Source: an uncultured Oscillospiraceae bacterium
GTDB lineage: Bacteria > Bacillota > Clostridia > Oscillospirales > Ruminococcaceae
DNA length: 64,000 bases
Direction: 5' to 3'
Assembly: GCA_910586535.1 (NCBI GenBank)
Contig: CAJUHS010000005.1
Location: forward strand, 1 to 64,000
Shown: positions 1 to 8,641 of the stretch, one piece after another
Position numbering within the stretch: position 1 is the stretch's first letter
Layout of the letters: every line of letters starts with the position of its first letter
Notes under the pieces: generated by a model
Told to the model about the DNA's origin: nothing
Seen by the model: the letters and a program-made list of their open reading frames with translations, nothing else
The model's database searches: none
Translations under genes and position numbers: made by a program

Positions 1-1
1 C

Positions 2-1192
2 GATTCCGAAAAGTTTGATTATATCCGTGACATTTACGATGAAATTTTAGCAGAAATCGAACGCAGAGAAAATGAGATAGTCCAGTCGGGCGTTGAGGGA
101 CACGAAGACGAATTAGCGGAGCTTATTAAGCTGTATGAAGAATATGCTAATAAGAAGTCCGATATATTCAATGACGAAATTCAACAGGAAATGGACTATA
201 TCAGCAATTTGGAGAAAAAATACAATGATTTCATAGACAAACGTATTGACCGCTATGAGGACGAAAAGAAAGCCATAGAGGATAAATACGATGCTGAAAT
301 CAAGTCCATTGACGATACTATAAACGCTCTTAAAGATAAGAATGACGTTGCTTCAAAATCTATAGAGTTGAAAAAAGCATTGCAAAACCTTGAAAACGCT
401 AAACAGCGTACAAGAATGGTTTACGGTGCGGACGGCACTATTGCTTACAGACAGGACACAGAAAAGATTGAAGAGGCACAGCAAAAGGTTGACGACCTCA
501 AGCTTGATATGCTTATTGACAGTTTAGAGAAACAAAAAGAAGCTGTTGAGGGTGAAAAGGAAACGGCACTTAATAAGTATGATACTATGATTGATACTTT
601 GAATGAGCAGAAAGATAAACAGTCAAACTACTATAATTCGCTTCTTGAAATTCTTAACGCTTATCTTAACCCTAATGCAAATGAAAATCTTGATACTGTT
701 TTTGAACGGATTTTTGCAGATAAAAATAATGTCAAAACTGATGACGGCACTACTGTTGTTAACGGAAATGTTATTGATACAAGCAATGTCGACAGCGGTA
801 AGCTTAACGGTGACAAGGTTAATGATCAGCTGAAACCTGTTGATATAGATAAATTTATGAAAGATTTATATGCAAAATCAGGTACAACACCTGATGCTTA
901 TGACCGTTGGAAGTGCGGAGAATTTGGTGATCCTTTTAATTTATTACCAAATCTTTTTTCTTACAACAACATAGCTCAAAACGGGGCAAACGATATAATA
1001 AAAAACATTACAGAAAACAGAGTTATTAGTAATTCACAGCCGGCCTCTTTTAGTTTTGGTGATATTAATATCACCAATCCTGTTGGAGATGCTAAACAGT
1101 TGGCTGAAGAAGTTAAGGGTCAAATATACAAAGAAGCTATGATGGAATTGCCTAATGCTTTTCAGAAGCAAATGTATACTAATTTAAAGTAG
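2..1192 (+). CDS. phage tail tape-measure-like coiled-coil protein, C-terminal part (5' cut by window edge)
   Basis: The reading frame is open from base 2, so this is the C-terminal ~396 residues of a longer protein. It is rich in Glu, Lys and Asp with long heptad-like stretches (about bases 100-690), typical of extended coiled coils. It includes a segment 'RTRMVYGADG' followed by 'DTEKIEEAQQKVDDL', a pattern I associate with tail tape-measure or minor tail proteins of Clostridia prophages. The last ~130 residues are non-coiled. Neighbours downstream (zinc-ribbon protein, HTH, integrase) fit a prophage end. The exact tail role is inferred; that it is a phage structural coiled-coil protein is likely. 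Confidence 0.7.
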   Translation, partial: DSEKFDYIRDIYDEILAEIERRENEIVQSGVEGHEDELAELIKLYEEYANKKSDIFNDEIQQEMDYISNLEKKYNDFIDKRIDRYEDEKKAIEDKYDAEIKSIDDTINALKDKNDVASKSIELKKALQNLENAKQRTRMVYGADGTIAYRQDTEKIEEAQQKVDDLKLDMLIDSLEKQKEAVEGEKETALNKYDTMIDTLNEQKDKQSNYYNSLLEILNAYLNPNANENLDTVFERIFADKNNVKTDDGTTVVNGNVIDTSNVDSGKLNGDKVNDQLKPVDIDKFMKDLYAKSGTTPDAYDRWKCGEFGDPFNLLPNLFSYNNIAQNGANDIIKNITENRVISNSQPASFSFGDINITNPVGDAKQLAEEVKGQIYKEAMMELPNAFQKQMYTNLK

Positions 1193-1199
1193 TTATTGT

Positions 1200-1223
1200 A
1201 TGCCCCGCTTTCGGGCGGGGCAT
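1200..1223 (+). terminator. intrinsic terminator after the tail gene
   Basis: Nine-base GC-rich stem ATGCCCCGC / GCGGGGCAT with a six-base loop, followed by an AT-rich stretch (atatttaataaaata). It starts eight bases after the tail-gene stop and ends the structural gene block. Confidence 0.75.
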
Positions 1224-1263
1224 ATATTTAATAAAATATTAGTTTTATTTTTGAGGTGATTAT

Positions 1264-1911
1264 GTGATTAATGAGGTTTTGGAAATTCAAGAGTACCTAA
1301 AAGGCAAAAATATAAGTGAGAAGCACTTGTATAGAATTTGTTTCCTGATTGCAAAGTGGTATAAGCAACAGGGACTAAGTAATGTTGAAATTCGTGAGAA
1401 GATTTTTGAGTGGGGTCAGAAATATAAAATACACATAAAAGATAATGTAAACAGTATTATATACAATGCCCTTAATGACGAAAACCCTTTGCGCGGTAAT
1501 GAAACGGTTGTAAAAATCAGTCGGAATGATATAAATGAAATTATTCGCAGGTTTGACAATGAAAAGGTACGGAAAATAGCTTTAGCCGTATTGTGCTATG
1601 CTAAAGTGTCCTCTGACAGGAACGAAGAATTTAATATATCCGCATTATCCTTGTCGAATTGGCTTAAAATAAATTATGGAAATATGTGCAGTAGATATTT
1701 TAAAGAAATGATTGATTTTGAGTACATACAAAAAGTATGCGGGTCATCTACCTTTACATGGAATAAAAATACAAAGTCCACTACACTAAGATTAAAGCTT
1801 TTAGTGCCTGTTGAAAATGACGGGGAATTTGTTCTTAACGGAAATGATATTGACGGACTGTATAACGATGTCTTTAAAAAGGCGGTGAAAAATGAACAAA
1901 GGGTCTACTAA
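1264..1911 (+). CDS. hypothetical prophage protein (215 aa)
   Basis: GTG start at 1264 preceded by GAGGTG at 1253-1258; the nearby ATG at 1262 runs straight into a stop. The protein is soluble-looking, Lys/Asn/Ile-rich, with no signal peptide or membrane segment. The N-terminal half has a helix-rich segment ('SEKHLYRICFLIAKWYKQQG') and the middle 'ISRNDINEIIRRFDNEKVRKIALAVLCYAK', which looks like the helical region of phage replication-accessory or regulatory proteins, but I do not recognise a family. The 3' end overlaps the next gene by 20 bases, so the two are probably co-translated. Confidence 0.6.
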   Translation: MINEVLEIQEYLKGKNISEKHLYRICFLIAKWYKQQGLSNVEIREKIFEWGQKYKIHIKDNVNSIIYNALNDENPLRGNETVVKISRNDINEIIRRFDNEKVRKIALAVLCYAKVSSDRNEEFNISALSLSNWLKINYGNMCSRYFKEMIDFEYIQKVCGSSTFTWNKNTKSTTLRLKLLVPVENDGEFVLNGNDIDGLYNDVFKKAVKNEQRVY

Positions 1912-2362
1912 ACAGAGGATAAAAAAGAAATCTAAAATTACAGAGCCTATAAAAAAGTACACCTGTAAATGGTGCGGAATTGAAAAAACTGAAAAGAGAA
2001 ATTTTTTCAAGTGCAGCGTTGACCACGGAGTATACATATGTGTAAATTGTATAAAAGAAAAATATAACTCTATTTGCAGTCAAAGCAAAAAGTTTATTGC
2101 GGTTTTAGTGTGCTGTCATTATTTGGATATTTGTTTTTCTTATGAAGCCTACAAGGAAATGAAACCCGAACACGGAATAGGCGAATACGTAAGACTTCTC
2201 AATCTGCTTCAGCACCAGCGTCCGGATAGTTTTGAACGTGGTATTATCAAGGGAGACGGAATTTTCATTCCAAATGAAATGTTGGTTAAAAAAGATATAG
2301 ATATTAAAAATCAATTAAGTAATATCGTTTCCAATTTGGAAAATGTTATAAAGATGTTTTGA
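1892..2362 (+). CDS. prophage zinc-ribbon protein (156 aa)
   Basis: Starts inside the end of the preceding gene, with AAGGCGGTG upstream. Two Cys pairs form a likely zinc-binding site: CKWCG (about residue 25) and CVNCI (about residue 50). The rest is helical with a 'YVRLLNLLQHQRPDSFERG' segment. Small Cys-pair proteins of this size are common in Firmicutes prophage early or packaging regions; the precise function is unknown. No catalytic motif seen. Confidence 0.6.
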   Translation: MNKGSTKQRIKKKSKITEPIKKYTCKWCGIEKTEKRNFFKCSVDHGVYICVNCIKEKYNSICSQSKKFIAVLVCCHYLDICFSYEAYKEMKPEHGIGEYVRLLNLLQHQRPDSFERGIIKGDGIFIPNEMLVKKDIDIKNQLSNIVSNLENVIKMF

Positions 2363-2433
2363 GAAAGGATACAATGTTAAATAATGGAATATAAGAAAGA
2401 TACTAAATTTTATATTTGAAACGGAGGAATAAA

Positions 2434-2670
2434 ATGCCAAAAGTAAAATATTCAGAAACAACACAATTTTATAATAAAATTACCAATAATATAAAATCCT
2501 ATTCCGCACTAAACGGCAATTCAAATTCCATAACGCAAATTAGCAAAAGGGTGAACATACCGCAATCAACGCTTAGCGATAAAATGGCTAATCCACGCAA
2601 ATTTACCTTAGAAGATTTATATAAAATAGCCAAAGGCTTAAATGTTGACCTTAATAATTTAATAAATTAA
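2434..2670 (+). CDS. XRE-like helix-turn-helix regulator (78 aa)
   Basis: ATG at 2434 follows ACGGAGGA (2421-2428) at good spacing; an in-frame TTG at 2416 lies upstream of this ribosome site and is rejected. The C-terminal ~50 residues form a Cro/CI-type HTH: 'SITQISKRVNIPQSTLSDKMANP' then 'FTLEDLYKIAKGLNVDLNNLI'. Lying directly before the integrase, it is probably the phage repressor-type or excision/integration regulator. The inverted repeat at 2692-2763 downstream could be its target. Confidence 0.75.
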   Translation: MPKVKYSETTQFYNKITNNIKSYSALNGNSNSITQISKRVNIPQSTLSDKMANPRKFTLEDLYKIAKGLNVDLNNLIN

Positions 2671-2691
2671 TTATAAATTGATTATAAAAGT

Positions 2692-2763
2692 ACCAATCAG
2701 ATGGTGTATAATATATTATGTAGGGTTATCCCCCTATCTTTCGTTAATACCTATCTGGTTGGT
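2692..2763. promoter_or_regulatory. inverted repeat and TATAAT between HTH gene and integrase
   Basis: ACCAATCAGAT (2692-2702) and ATCTGGTTGGT (2753-2763) are inverted copies with one G-T mismatch, 50 bases apart, the second followed by TTTTTG. A TATAAT sits between them at 2707-2712 without a good -35. It could be a long-loop terminator of the HTH gene or operators flanking the integrase promoter. Confidence 0.45.
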
Positions 2764-2791
2764 TTTTGTATTACGAAAGGATATGTTGTTT

Positions 2792-3853
2792 ATGGCTAAA
2801 GCTAAAAAGCTTCCCAGCGGAAACTGGAGAGTACAACTATTTGTTGGAATGGAGGGCGGTAAACGCAAATATAAAAGTTTTACGGCTGAAACACGCAAAG
2901 AGGCTGAATACAAAGCCGCACGATACGCTGCTACTAAGCAAGAGGATAACAAGTCTAACATAACTATCGGTAAGGCAACGGAGAAATATATCGAAAGCAA
3001 GAAGAATATACTTTCCCCGTCTACCATTAAAGGATACTCATACATACTAAATCATTACTTTAAGGGAATATCGGACATTAAGATTAAAGACATTACACAA
3101 GAAATCGTGCAGTCATGCCTCAATGATTTTGCGGCTGAATACAGTCCTAAGACGTGCCGTAATTTTCATGGTTTGCTATCAGCAGTATTAAAAATACATA
3201 GACCCGAAATGATATTAAGGACTACCTTACCACAGAAACAAAAAAGTAGGATTTATGTACCGGATCAGCAGGAAGTAGAACAGATTTCTAAACTTACTGT
3301 TGGAACAGCGGTATATATCCCGTTTATTCTTGCCACACAATGCGGTTTGAGAGCGTCCGAAATCAGCGGGTTAGAAATTAAAGATGTTCACCATGATTAC
3401 ATTGAAATAACACAAGCGCGTGTTGCCGGTTACAAAAAAGAAAAAGACGGTGTACTTAAACAACCTAAAAGTATATCGGGCTATCGCAAGATACCAATTG
3501 ACGAAAAACTGTACAGTATTCTTATTAATAATGCGGTCGGGAATAGGATATATCCGTATAAGAGCAGCGTTATCAGTAATGCTTGGACACGTTTTCGTCA
3601 AAAGAATGAACTTAACAAGCCACTAACATTTCATGCCTTGCGACACCATTTTGCAAGCAAGTGTTTACTATTAGGTATCCCACAAAAATATATCAGTGAA
3701 TTGATGGGACACCATGATACTGTTATGATTGAGCGGGTTTATCAGCATACTTTTCCGTCTGCTATGGCTGGATATGCAAATCAGTTACGGCAATGCGGAG
3801 CGGACTTTGTTAATGCAACACAAAGTATCAATGCAACACGAAATGCAACATAA
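2792..3853 (+). CDS. int: site-specific tyrosine recombinase (phage integrase), 353 aa
   Basis: Integrates and excises the prophage. ATG 2792 is chosen because GAAAGGA (2775-2781) sits 10 bases upstream; an ATG at 2783 is too close. The N-terminal arm (KLPSGNWRVQLFVG, about residues 6-45) resembles the AP2-like arm-binding domain of ICE/phage integrases, then a SAM-like core-binding domain (about 60-150), then the catalytic domain with Arg in 'TQCGLRASEISGL', 'LTFHALRHHFASK' (H-x-x-R), 'LMGHHDTVM' and Tyr in 'RVYQHTF'. All the key residues (R..H-x-x-R..H..Y) are visible, so it should be active. A candidate attachment site follows 34 bases after the stop. Confidence 0.93.
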   Translation: MAKAKKLPSGNWRVQLFVGMEGGKRKYKSFTAETRKEAEYKAARYAATKQEDNKSNITIGKATEKYIESKKNILSPSTIKGYSYILNHYFKGISDIKIKDITQEIVQSCLNDFAAEYSPKTCRNFHGLLSAVLKIHRPEMILRTTLPQKQKSRIYVPDQQEVEQISKLTVGTAVYIPFILATQCGLRASEISGLEIKDVHHDYIEITQARVAGYKKEKDGVLKQPKSISGYRKIPIDEKLYSILINNAVGNRIYPYKSSVISNAWTRFRQKNELNKPLTFHALRHHFASKCLLLGIPQKYISELMGHHDTVMIERVYQHTFPSAMAGYANQLRQCGADFVNATQSINATRNAT

Positions 3854-3887
3854 ACAGCGGAAAACCGCTTAACAAAAGGATTTAAGC

Positions 3888-3924
3888 GACTTGATATGAT
3901 TTTCAAGTCCCATTACTCGCACCA
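3888..3924 (+). other. att: candidate prophage attachment site with tRNA-like 3' end
   Basis: GACTTGA (3888-3894) and TCAAGTC (3903-3909) are perfect inverted repeats around an 8-base spacer, the geometry of tyrosine-recombinase core sites. The right half runs into a tRNA-like 3' end: a TTCAAGTC T-loop-like stretch, then ...TACTCGC plus ACCA at 3914-3924, like the 3' end of a leucine-type tRNA. No tRNA 5' part lies upstream (the T-stem partner is absent), as expected for the duplicated 3' end left at the integrase side of an integrated element. The intact tRNA would lie beyond the other prophage end, outside this window. Confidence 0.6.
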
Positions 3925-3930
3925 GAATAC

Positions 3931-3976
3931 AGTCCGCAAATGGCATAACAAAGCCGTTTGCGGACTTTCTGTTTTT
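3931..3976 (+). terminator. intrinsic terminator after the att/tRNA end
   Basis: Fourteen-base stem 3931-3944 / 3953-3966 (one T-G pair), 8-base loop, then TTTCTGTTTTT. Probably the original terminator of the host tRNA gene. Confidence 0.75.
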
Positions 3977-4006
3977 CCACTTCTGTGATTTGTCCGTTGT
4001 TTTGAA

Positions 4007-4363
4007 CTATTGATTGAATTTTAATGCGTCCGTTATAGCATTGCAGGATTTTACCCGCGTTTCCTCAAACATATGGCTGTAGATTCCCAAAGTCTTAAAT
4101 ATTGTTTAATGGTCCCCCTGCAATGCTTTATTAACAATATAATCTTTATAAGCTATTGTGCCGTGATTTTCAAGTGAAGTTTTAAGCACGTCCAATTGCG
4201 AAAGAACTTCACAAGTAAACGTGACAGTCGCTTCTTTTTTTCTTCTCTCCAAATCTGCCGATGCAATTTTTCAGCTCATAATTAACTGCTTTAATGCAAT
4301 AATTACGCCAAATATCACAAAAATATTAGTTATTGCCTGTATCACTTCAAAAGTAAATTCCAT
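4007..4363 (-). pseudogene. broken small membrane-anchored protein gene (in-frame stops)
   Basis: Reading leftward from ATG at 4363 gives a hydrophobic N-terminus (MEFTFEVIQAITNIFVIFGV...), then an in-frame TGA (4271-4273), after which the same frame continues with 'ADLERRKKEATVTFTCEVL', a second TAA after 'LQGDH', and more sensible sequence to TAG at 4007. One transmembrane segment followed by a 'RRKKEAT' soluble helix resembles DUF4760-like membrane-anchored proteins. Two nonsense codons in an otherwise coherent frame indicate decay. The assignment is a resemblance only. Confidence 0.5.
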
Positions 4364-4385
4364 TAAAATCACACATACCCATTGT

Positions 4386-5990
4386 TTATTTTTCAATAAT
4401 TTTCAGAGCGCACCTTACTCCGTCCACAGCGGCGGACATTATACCTCCGGCGTATCCCGCGCCCTCTCCGCAGGGATACAAACCTTTCAAAGACGCCGAT
4501 TCCATGCTCTCGCCCCGGGTTATCCTCACCGGAGAGGACGTTCTCGTTTCGGGAGCTGTAAGTACCGCGCCCGAGTCTCCGAAGCATCTCATTTTACGGG
4601 AAAAATTTTGCAGTCCTATCCTCATCATATCCGTGATATAGCCTGGAAAAAGCTCGTCAAAGCTGCACTCGGTAACTCCCGGAGAATATGTGGGACTTAC
4701 CGACGCACCTTTCAGGGAACCTCCGCCGTTCAGAAAGCTTCCCGCGGCCGCAGCCGGAGCAAAATATTTTCCTCCGTTCAAAGCAAGGCTGTACGCCTTT
4801 TTCTCAATACTTCGTACAAATTTCACTCCGTCCAGAGGACTTTTGCCGAAATCCTCCGAAGACACCGATACTACCAGCGCAGAATTTGCATTTGCTCCGT
4901 TCCGAGCAAACTCGCTCATTCCGTTTGTAACGACAGTCTCCCTCTCGCTTGCGGCAGGAACCACAACTCCTCCGGGACACATACAAAACGTGTAGACCGC
5001 CCGTCCGTTTGTACGATAGGAAAGCTGATACTCCCCCTGCGGAAGATTTGGGTTGTCCCACTGCTTGCCGTAAAGAGAGCGGTTAACTGACTCCTGCGTG
5101 TGTTCTATCCTTGCTCCAACTGAAAACGGTTTCGGTTCGATAAAAATTTTTTTGTCCGAGAGCATTTCAAATGTATCCCGGGCGCTGTGTCCTACCGCAA
5201 GTATAAGTGCGTCGCATGGCATTTCCTCAGAACCGTTCAGAGTCACGGTTCTCAACCGTCCGTTTTCGGAGGAAATATCTGTCAGAGCCGTGTGGAAACG
5301 CACCTGTCCTCCGAGAGCGATTATTTTTTTTCGGAGATTTTTCAGTACTTCCCGAAGCATATCAGTACCGATATGCGGCTTTGCCTTATAGAGTATCTCC
5401 TCCGGAGCGCCGTGCTCGGCAAACCTTTCCAGAACATATCTGCAAAGAGGGTCGTTTATGCGCGTGGTCAGCTTTCCGTCGGAGAAAGTTCCCGCGCCGC
5501 CCTCGCCGAACTGGATATTGGTGGAAACGTCAAGCTCTCCGCCGCTGCGGAATTTCCGCACCGTTTCCTCCCGCTCGTCAACATCCCCGCCACGTTCGGC
5601 GACAATAGGCTCGAAGCCGTATTCCGCCAGCGTAAGGGCGGCAAACATCCCTGCGGGACCGAAACCCGCGATAACCACCTTTTTATTTTTGCCGTCAGTT
5701 CTGTCCGATGAGATTTTGTGTGGCAGAATTTTTACTTCTTCTTCCGAAACATAATCGCAGAAAGATTTTCTTTCGCACAAGCGGCGCTCGGCAGCTTCGT
5801 CCCCAAGCTCCGCCCAGACCGAGGACACAAAGCATATTCGGCTGTTATCGCGGGCGTCAAGGGAGATTTTCCTGACTCCGCTCCTTAAAACGGCGGCGGG
5901 AGCAAGTCCCGCCTTTTTTAATGCTGTTCCTACTATTTCCTCCCCCGCCGCTGTGACGGAAGTCTTTACCTGAGAAATAATTACCGCCAA
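4386..5990 (-). CDS. FAD-dependent oxidoreductase, COG2509-type (534 aa)
   Basis: Flavoprotein dehydrogenase of the uncharacterised FAD-dependent family COG2509. A Rossmann FAD-binding motif 'VVIAGFGPAGMFAALTLAE' lies near residue 107, followed by 'ERGGDVDERE', the family-typical 'NIQFGEGGAGTFSDGKL' and 'GHSARDTFEML'; C-terminal 'YPCGEGAGYAGGIMSAAVDG' is the FAD-closing motif. About the first 90 residues are the small N-terminal domain of this family. The start is TTG at 5990: an AGGAGG site inside the end of cdaR lies 7 bases upstream, and only 3 bases separate the two genes, so it is translationally coupled to cdaA-cdaR. The substrate is unknown. Confidence 0.88.
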   Translation of the reverse strand: MAVIISQVKTSVTAAGEEIVGTALKKAGLAPAAVLRSGVRKISLDARDNSRICFVSSVWAELGDEAAERRLCERKSFCDYVSEEEVKILPHKISSDRTDGKNKKVVIAGFGPAGMFAALTLAEYGFEPIVAERGGDVDEREETVRKFRSGGELDVSTNIQFGEGGAGTFSDGKLTTRINDPLCRYVLERFAEHGAPEEILYKAKPHIGTDMLREVLKNLRKKIIALGGQVRFHTALTDISSENGRLRTVTLNGSEEMPCDALILAVGHSARDTFEMLSDKKIFIEPKPFSVGARIEHTQESVNRSLYGKQWDNPNLPQGEYQLSYRTNGRAVYTFCMCPGGVVVPAASERETVVTNGMSEFARNGANANSALVVSVSSEDFGKSPLDGVKFVRSIEKKAYSLALNGGKYFAPAAAAGSFLNGGGSLKGASVSPTYSPGVTECSFDELFPGYITDMMRIGLQNFSRKMRCFGDSGAVLTAPETRTSSPVRITRGESMESASLKGLYPCGEGAGYAGGIMSAAVDGVRCALKIIEK

Positions 5991-5993
5991 AGC

Positions 5994-7361
5994 TTAGTCC
6001 TCCTTAGCCTTTACCTGAACGGTAACTCTCGGAGACAGAGCGCCGTCCTCGGTTCCTATGCACCAAACGTCGTCAAACGCGGGTATGCTGAACGTAACAG
6101 GCGGCTTAAGATAGCTCTCGCCCTCCTCCACGTTCAGACCGTTAAGCATATCCACCTGAGCGATAACATCGATATAGGTTATCTGCTCCATAGACTCCTC
6201 CGAGCCGATAAACATGGGCATAAGACCGGAGGTAATTATCTTGAAGTCAAACCTTCCCGGAACGTTTACAAGCTGTATAGATGTGTTTGTTATGTGTATT
6301 GCCCGTTTTACAAGTCCCTCTGACGGACACCTTACCGTTACCGTTCCTATCTCGTTCCTGTCCAGATAGCCCTCAGGCAGGAAGCTGTCCACCGCGAACG
6401 TGAACTCCTTGCCGATGTCCACCTCGCGCATATCAATAACGCCTATATCCAGAACTTCATTTCCCATTTCATTTTCTCTTGCAAGCTCGTTTGGAACGGC
6501 TACCTCTATCTCATCCACCGACAATTCAAGCTTTTCCCTGAATTTTTCAGTATTGAAGCTGTCCGGAGCGTTCGTTATTCGTACATTCAGCTTGACTGTC
6601 TTCTTTCCGTAAACGGGAACATGAACGGTAAAATCGGTCTTGTCCAATGAAAGATTTTCCTTTTCCTCGTCGGACACGGCTGTCGTTCCTCTGTAAAGCT
6701 TGACCGCACTTGTTCTGAAATCCTCCGTCTTTGTCAGCAAAGCGTCCTCGCTTACCACAGCGGAAGCTTTTGTTATACTTTCAACGACCTCGGCAGGCCC
6801 CGTTACGGTAACGATATTGGGCACCACCGCAACGCTGTCTTCGCCGTCTATAAAGTATCCGTCAGCGGCGGATACGCCCGAAAGCTCGGGAACTATCTCA
6901 ATTTCCTTTGAAACGATCTTGTCAAAGTCTACCGTTACCGAGGACGGCTCTATGCTTTCTACCTTGAATTCTTTTCCCGACTGGCATATTATTTCCAGCG
7001 GCAGATTGTATTCTATGGCGTACATTACGTTTTCAGCAGAAGCTACAGCTATCAGCTCATCCGCCGTAAGGTTTCCCACCTGTTCGCGGTTTCCCTCCAC
7101 AACAATGTTGACTGTTTCAGCCGAAACAGACATAGCCTGAAGTCCGTTTGAATCAGCGTAAGTCCCCTCAAGAGCTATCTGAACCGGAACGCTGTAAACA
7201 GGCTTTTTCATCGTTGGATACGCGCTTACCGAAATAACGAACCATATCACTATTGCCGCCGCCAGCGACGTTATTTTTACTACCACATCCTTTTCAAAAA
7301 GCCTTGAAAAGAATATGCCGATCCTTTTAAAAATACCCTTTGGGATATCCAGTGCGCCCAT
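5994..7361 (-). CDS. cdaR: YbbR-domain protein CdaR, regulator of diadenylate cyclase
   Basis: 455 aa. A single N-terminal membrane segment (about residues 28-48, 'ITSLAAAIVIWFVISVSAYP') is followed by a large extracytoplasmic part built of YbbR repeats, recognisable by recurring 'V.V.V.G....V' strands (for example 'TVNIVVEGNREQVGNL', 'NIVTVTGPAEVVESIT'). CdaR binds CdaA at the membrane and modulates c-di-AMP synthesis. ATG 7361 follows an AGGA site and lies 42 bases after cdaA. Length and order (cdaA-cdaR) match the conserved Firmicutes operon, although glmM is not next here; the FAD oxidoreductase takes that place. Confidence 0.92.
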   Translation of the reverse strand: MGALDIPKGIFKRIGIFFSRLFEKDVVVKITSLAAAIVIWFVISVSAYPTMKKPVYSVPVQIALEGTYADSNGLQAMSVSAETVNIVVEGNREQVGNLTADELIAVASAENVMYAIEYNLPLEIICQSGKEFKVESIEPSSVTVDFDKIVSKEIEIVPELSGVSAADGYFIDGEDSVAVVPNIVTVTGPAEVVESITKASAVVSEDALLTKTEDFRTSAVKLYRGTTAVSDEEKENLSLDKTDFTVHVPVYGKKTVKLNVRITNAPDSFNTEKFREKLELSVDEIEVAVPNELARENEMGNEVLDIGVIDMREVDIGKEFTFAVDSFLPEGYLDRNEIGTVTVRCPSEGLVKRAIHITNTSIQLVNVPGRFDFKIITSGLMPMFIGSEESMEQITYIDVIAQVDMLNGLNVEEGESYLKPPVTFSIPAFDDVWCIGTEDGALSPRVTVQVKAKED

Positions 7362-7403
7362 ATTTTATGTCCTGCTCCTTTCCGCAGTATATATAACCGA
7401 AAG

Positions 7404-8330
7404 TTATATCTTATCGGTAAATTTCTTTTTTCTGAACGGTTTGAAGGACGTATCCTTTTCCCCGCCGTCATCGGACTTGCCGCGTCCCGAAGGCTTCTGC
7501 TTAGTATTTTTTTCGGGGAGCAGCTTTGTCCTCAGCAGCTTTTTGAGACTGTCCCTCGTATAGCCCCGCTTCAGGTCTCCGTTCTCAGCAACGGAAATAG
7601 TTCCCGTCTCTTCTGAAACAACAATTATCAGCGCGTCGGAATTTTCGCTCATACCTATAGCGGCACGGTGTCTCGAACCGAGAGCCTTATTTATGGTCTC
7701 CTCCTTCTGAGGTTTGGGAAGAAAGCACGCCGCCGCAAGGATAATACCGTCGCGCATTATTACCGCGCCGTCGTGAAGCGGAGTCTTGGGATAGAAGATA
7801 TTTCCGAAAAGCTCCTTTGAGGGGGCGGCGTTCAGTACCGTGCCGGTATCTATCTGCTCGCCCAGCTTGGAATCCTGTTCTATAACAATAAGCGCGCCCG
7901 TTGTGGTTGCTGACAAGTCCTCGCACGCATCGCAGATAGCCTCTATCGCGGTGCTCCATTTAGCGGCAAGCACATCGTCCGAATCCGCCGTAAGTGAGGA
8001 AAAAACTGACAGCTTGGACACCTTTGTGTGTCCCATTTTTTCCAGTGAGCGGCGCAGCTCCGGCTGAAAAAGAACGACCAGCGCAATCAGTCCCGCGCTG
8101 AAAACGTTTTTAAGTATATACGCCATAGCATTCATTCCCACTGTACCCATTACCATATAAGCGATAAAAATAAGTATAATACCTCTTATAAGACCGCCTG
8201 CACGGGTTTCTTTTACAAGCGTAAAGCCTTTATAGATGAGTACGGTAAGCACAGCTATGTCAATCAGATCCCAGAATTCGATCGGCAGTATACTGTTTAT
8301 CAGCGCGCCCATTGAATATATAGCGTCCAT
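7404..8330 (-). CDS. cdaA: membrane diadenylate cyclase CdaA (DisA_N domain)
   Basis: Condenses two ATP to c-di-AMP, the essential second messenger for potassium and cell-wall homeostasis. 308 aa: three N-terminal membrane helices (about residues 10-95), then the DAC domain with the catalytic motifs 'LHDGAVIM' (DGA) and 'GSRHRAAIG' (RHR), plus 'ALIVIEQDSKLGEQIDTG'. It is longer than the usual ~275 aa because of a Lys/Arg-rich C-terminal tail ('KNTKQKPSGRGKSDDGGEK'). First gene of the cdaA-cdaR-FAD operon, with a promoter at 8375-8403. Confidence 0.95.
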   Translation of the reverse strand: MDAIYSMGALINSILPIEFWDLIDIAVLTVLIYKGFTLVKETRAGGLIRGIILIFIAYMVMGTVGMNAMAYILKNVFSAGLIALVVLFQPELRRSLEKMGHTKVSKLSVFSSLTADSDDVLAAKWSTAIEAICDACEDLSATTTGALIVIEQDSKLGEQIDTGTVLNAAPSKELFGNIFYPKTPLHDGAVIMRDGIILAAACFLPKPQKEETINKALGSRHRAAIGMSENSDALIIVVSEETGTISVAENGDLKRGYTRDSLKKLLRTKLLPEKNTKQKPSGRGKSDDGGEKDTSFKPFRKKKFTDKI

Positions 8331-8374
8331 TTGCTGAACCGTTCCTTTCCAAAAAAATCAAGAAATACATTAAT

Positions 8375-8403
8375 ATTGTACCACTGTTTCAGGATTTTTT
8401 CAA
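8375..8403 (-). promoter_or_regulatory. promoter of the cdaA operon
   Basis: On the minus strand TTGAAA (8398-8403), 17-base spacer ending TGG, TACAAT (8375-8380); about 40 bases before the cdaA ATG. Confidence 0.7.
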
Positions 8404-8441
8404 TACTTTTATATAAAAAAACACCAAGAGCAATTTTTTTC

Positions 8442-8470
8442 TTGACAAGGCAAAGCAACCGCAATAAAAT
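8442..8470 (+). promoter_or_regulatory. sigma-A-type promoter for the AraC-like pseudogene
   Basis: TTGACA (8442-8447), 17-base spacer, TAAAAT (8465-8470), about 170 bases upstream of the ATG at 8642. A second TATAAT at 8609-8614 has no good -35. Confidence 0.55.
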
Positions 8471-8641
8471 ATAAAATGATCGTTTTTATTACAGCGTGTG
8501 CGGCAGTACTGCCTAAGGTAATGCCGCGGTGAAATATTCATTGAAAATTTTTTATATACTCTCATCAATTACAGCACAGCAGGAAATGTTTTTGCCGATC
8601 TTATGCGATATAATTAAACTATCCCGGGAAGGAGGTCTTTC

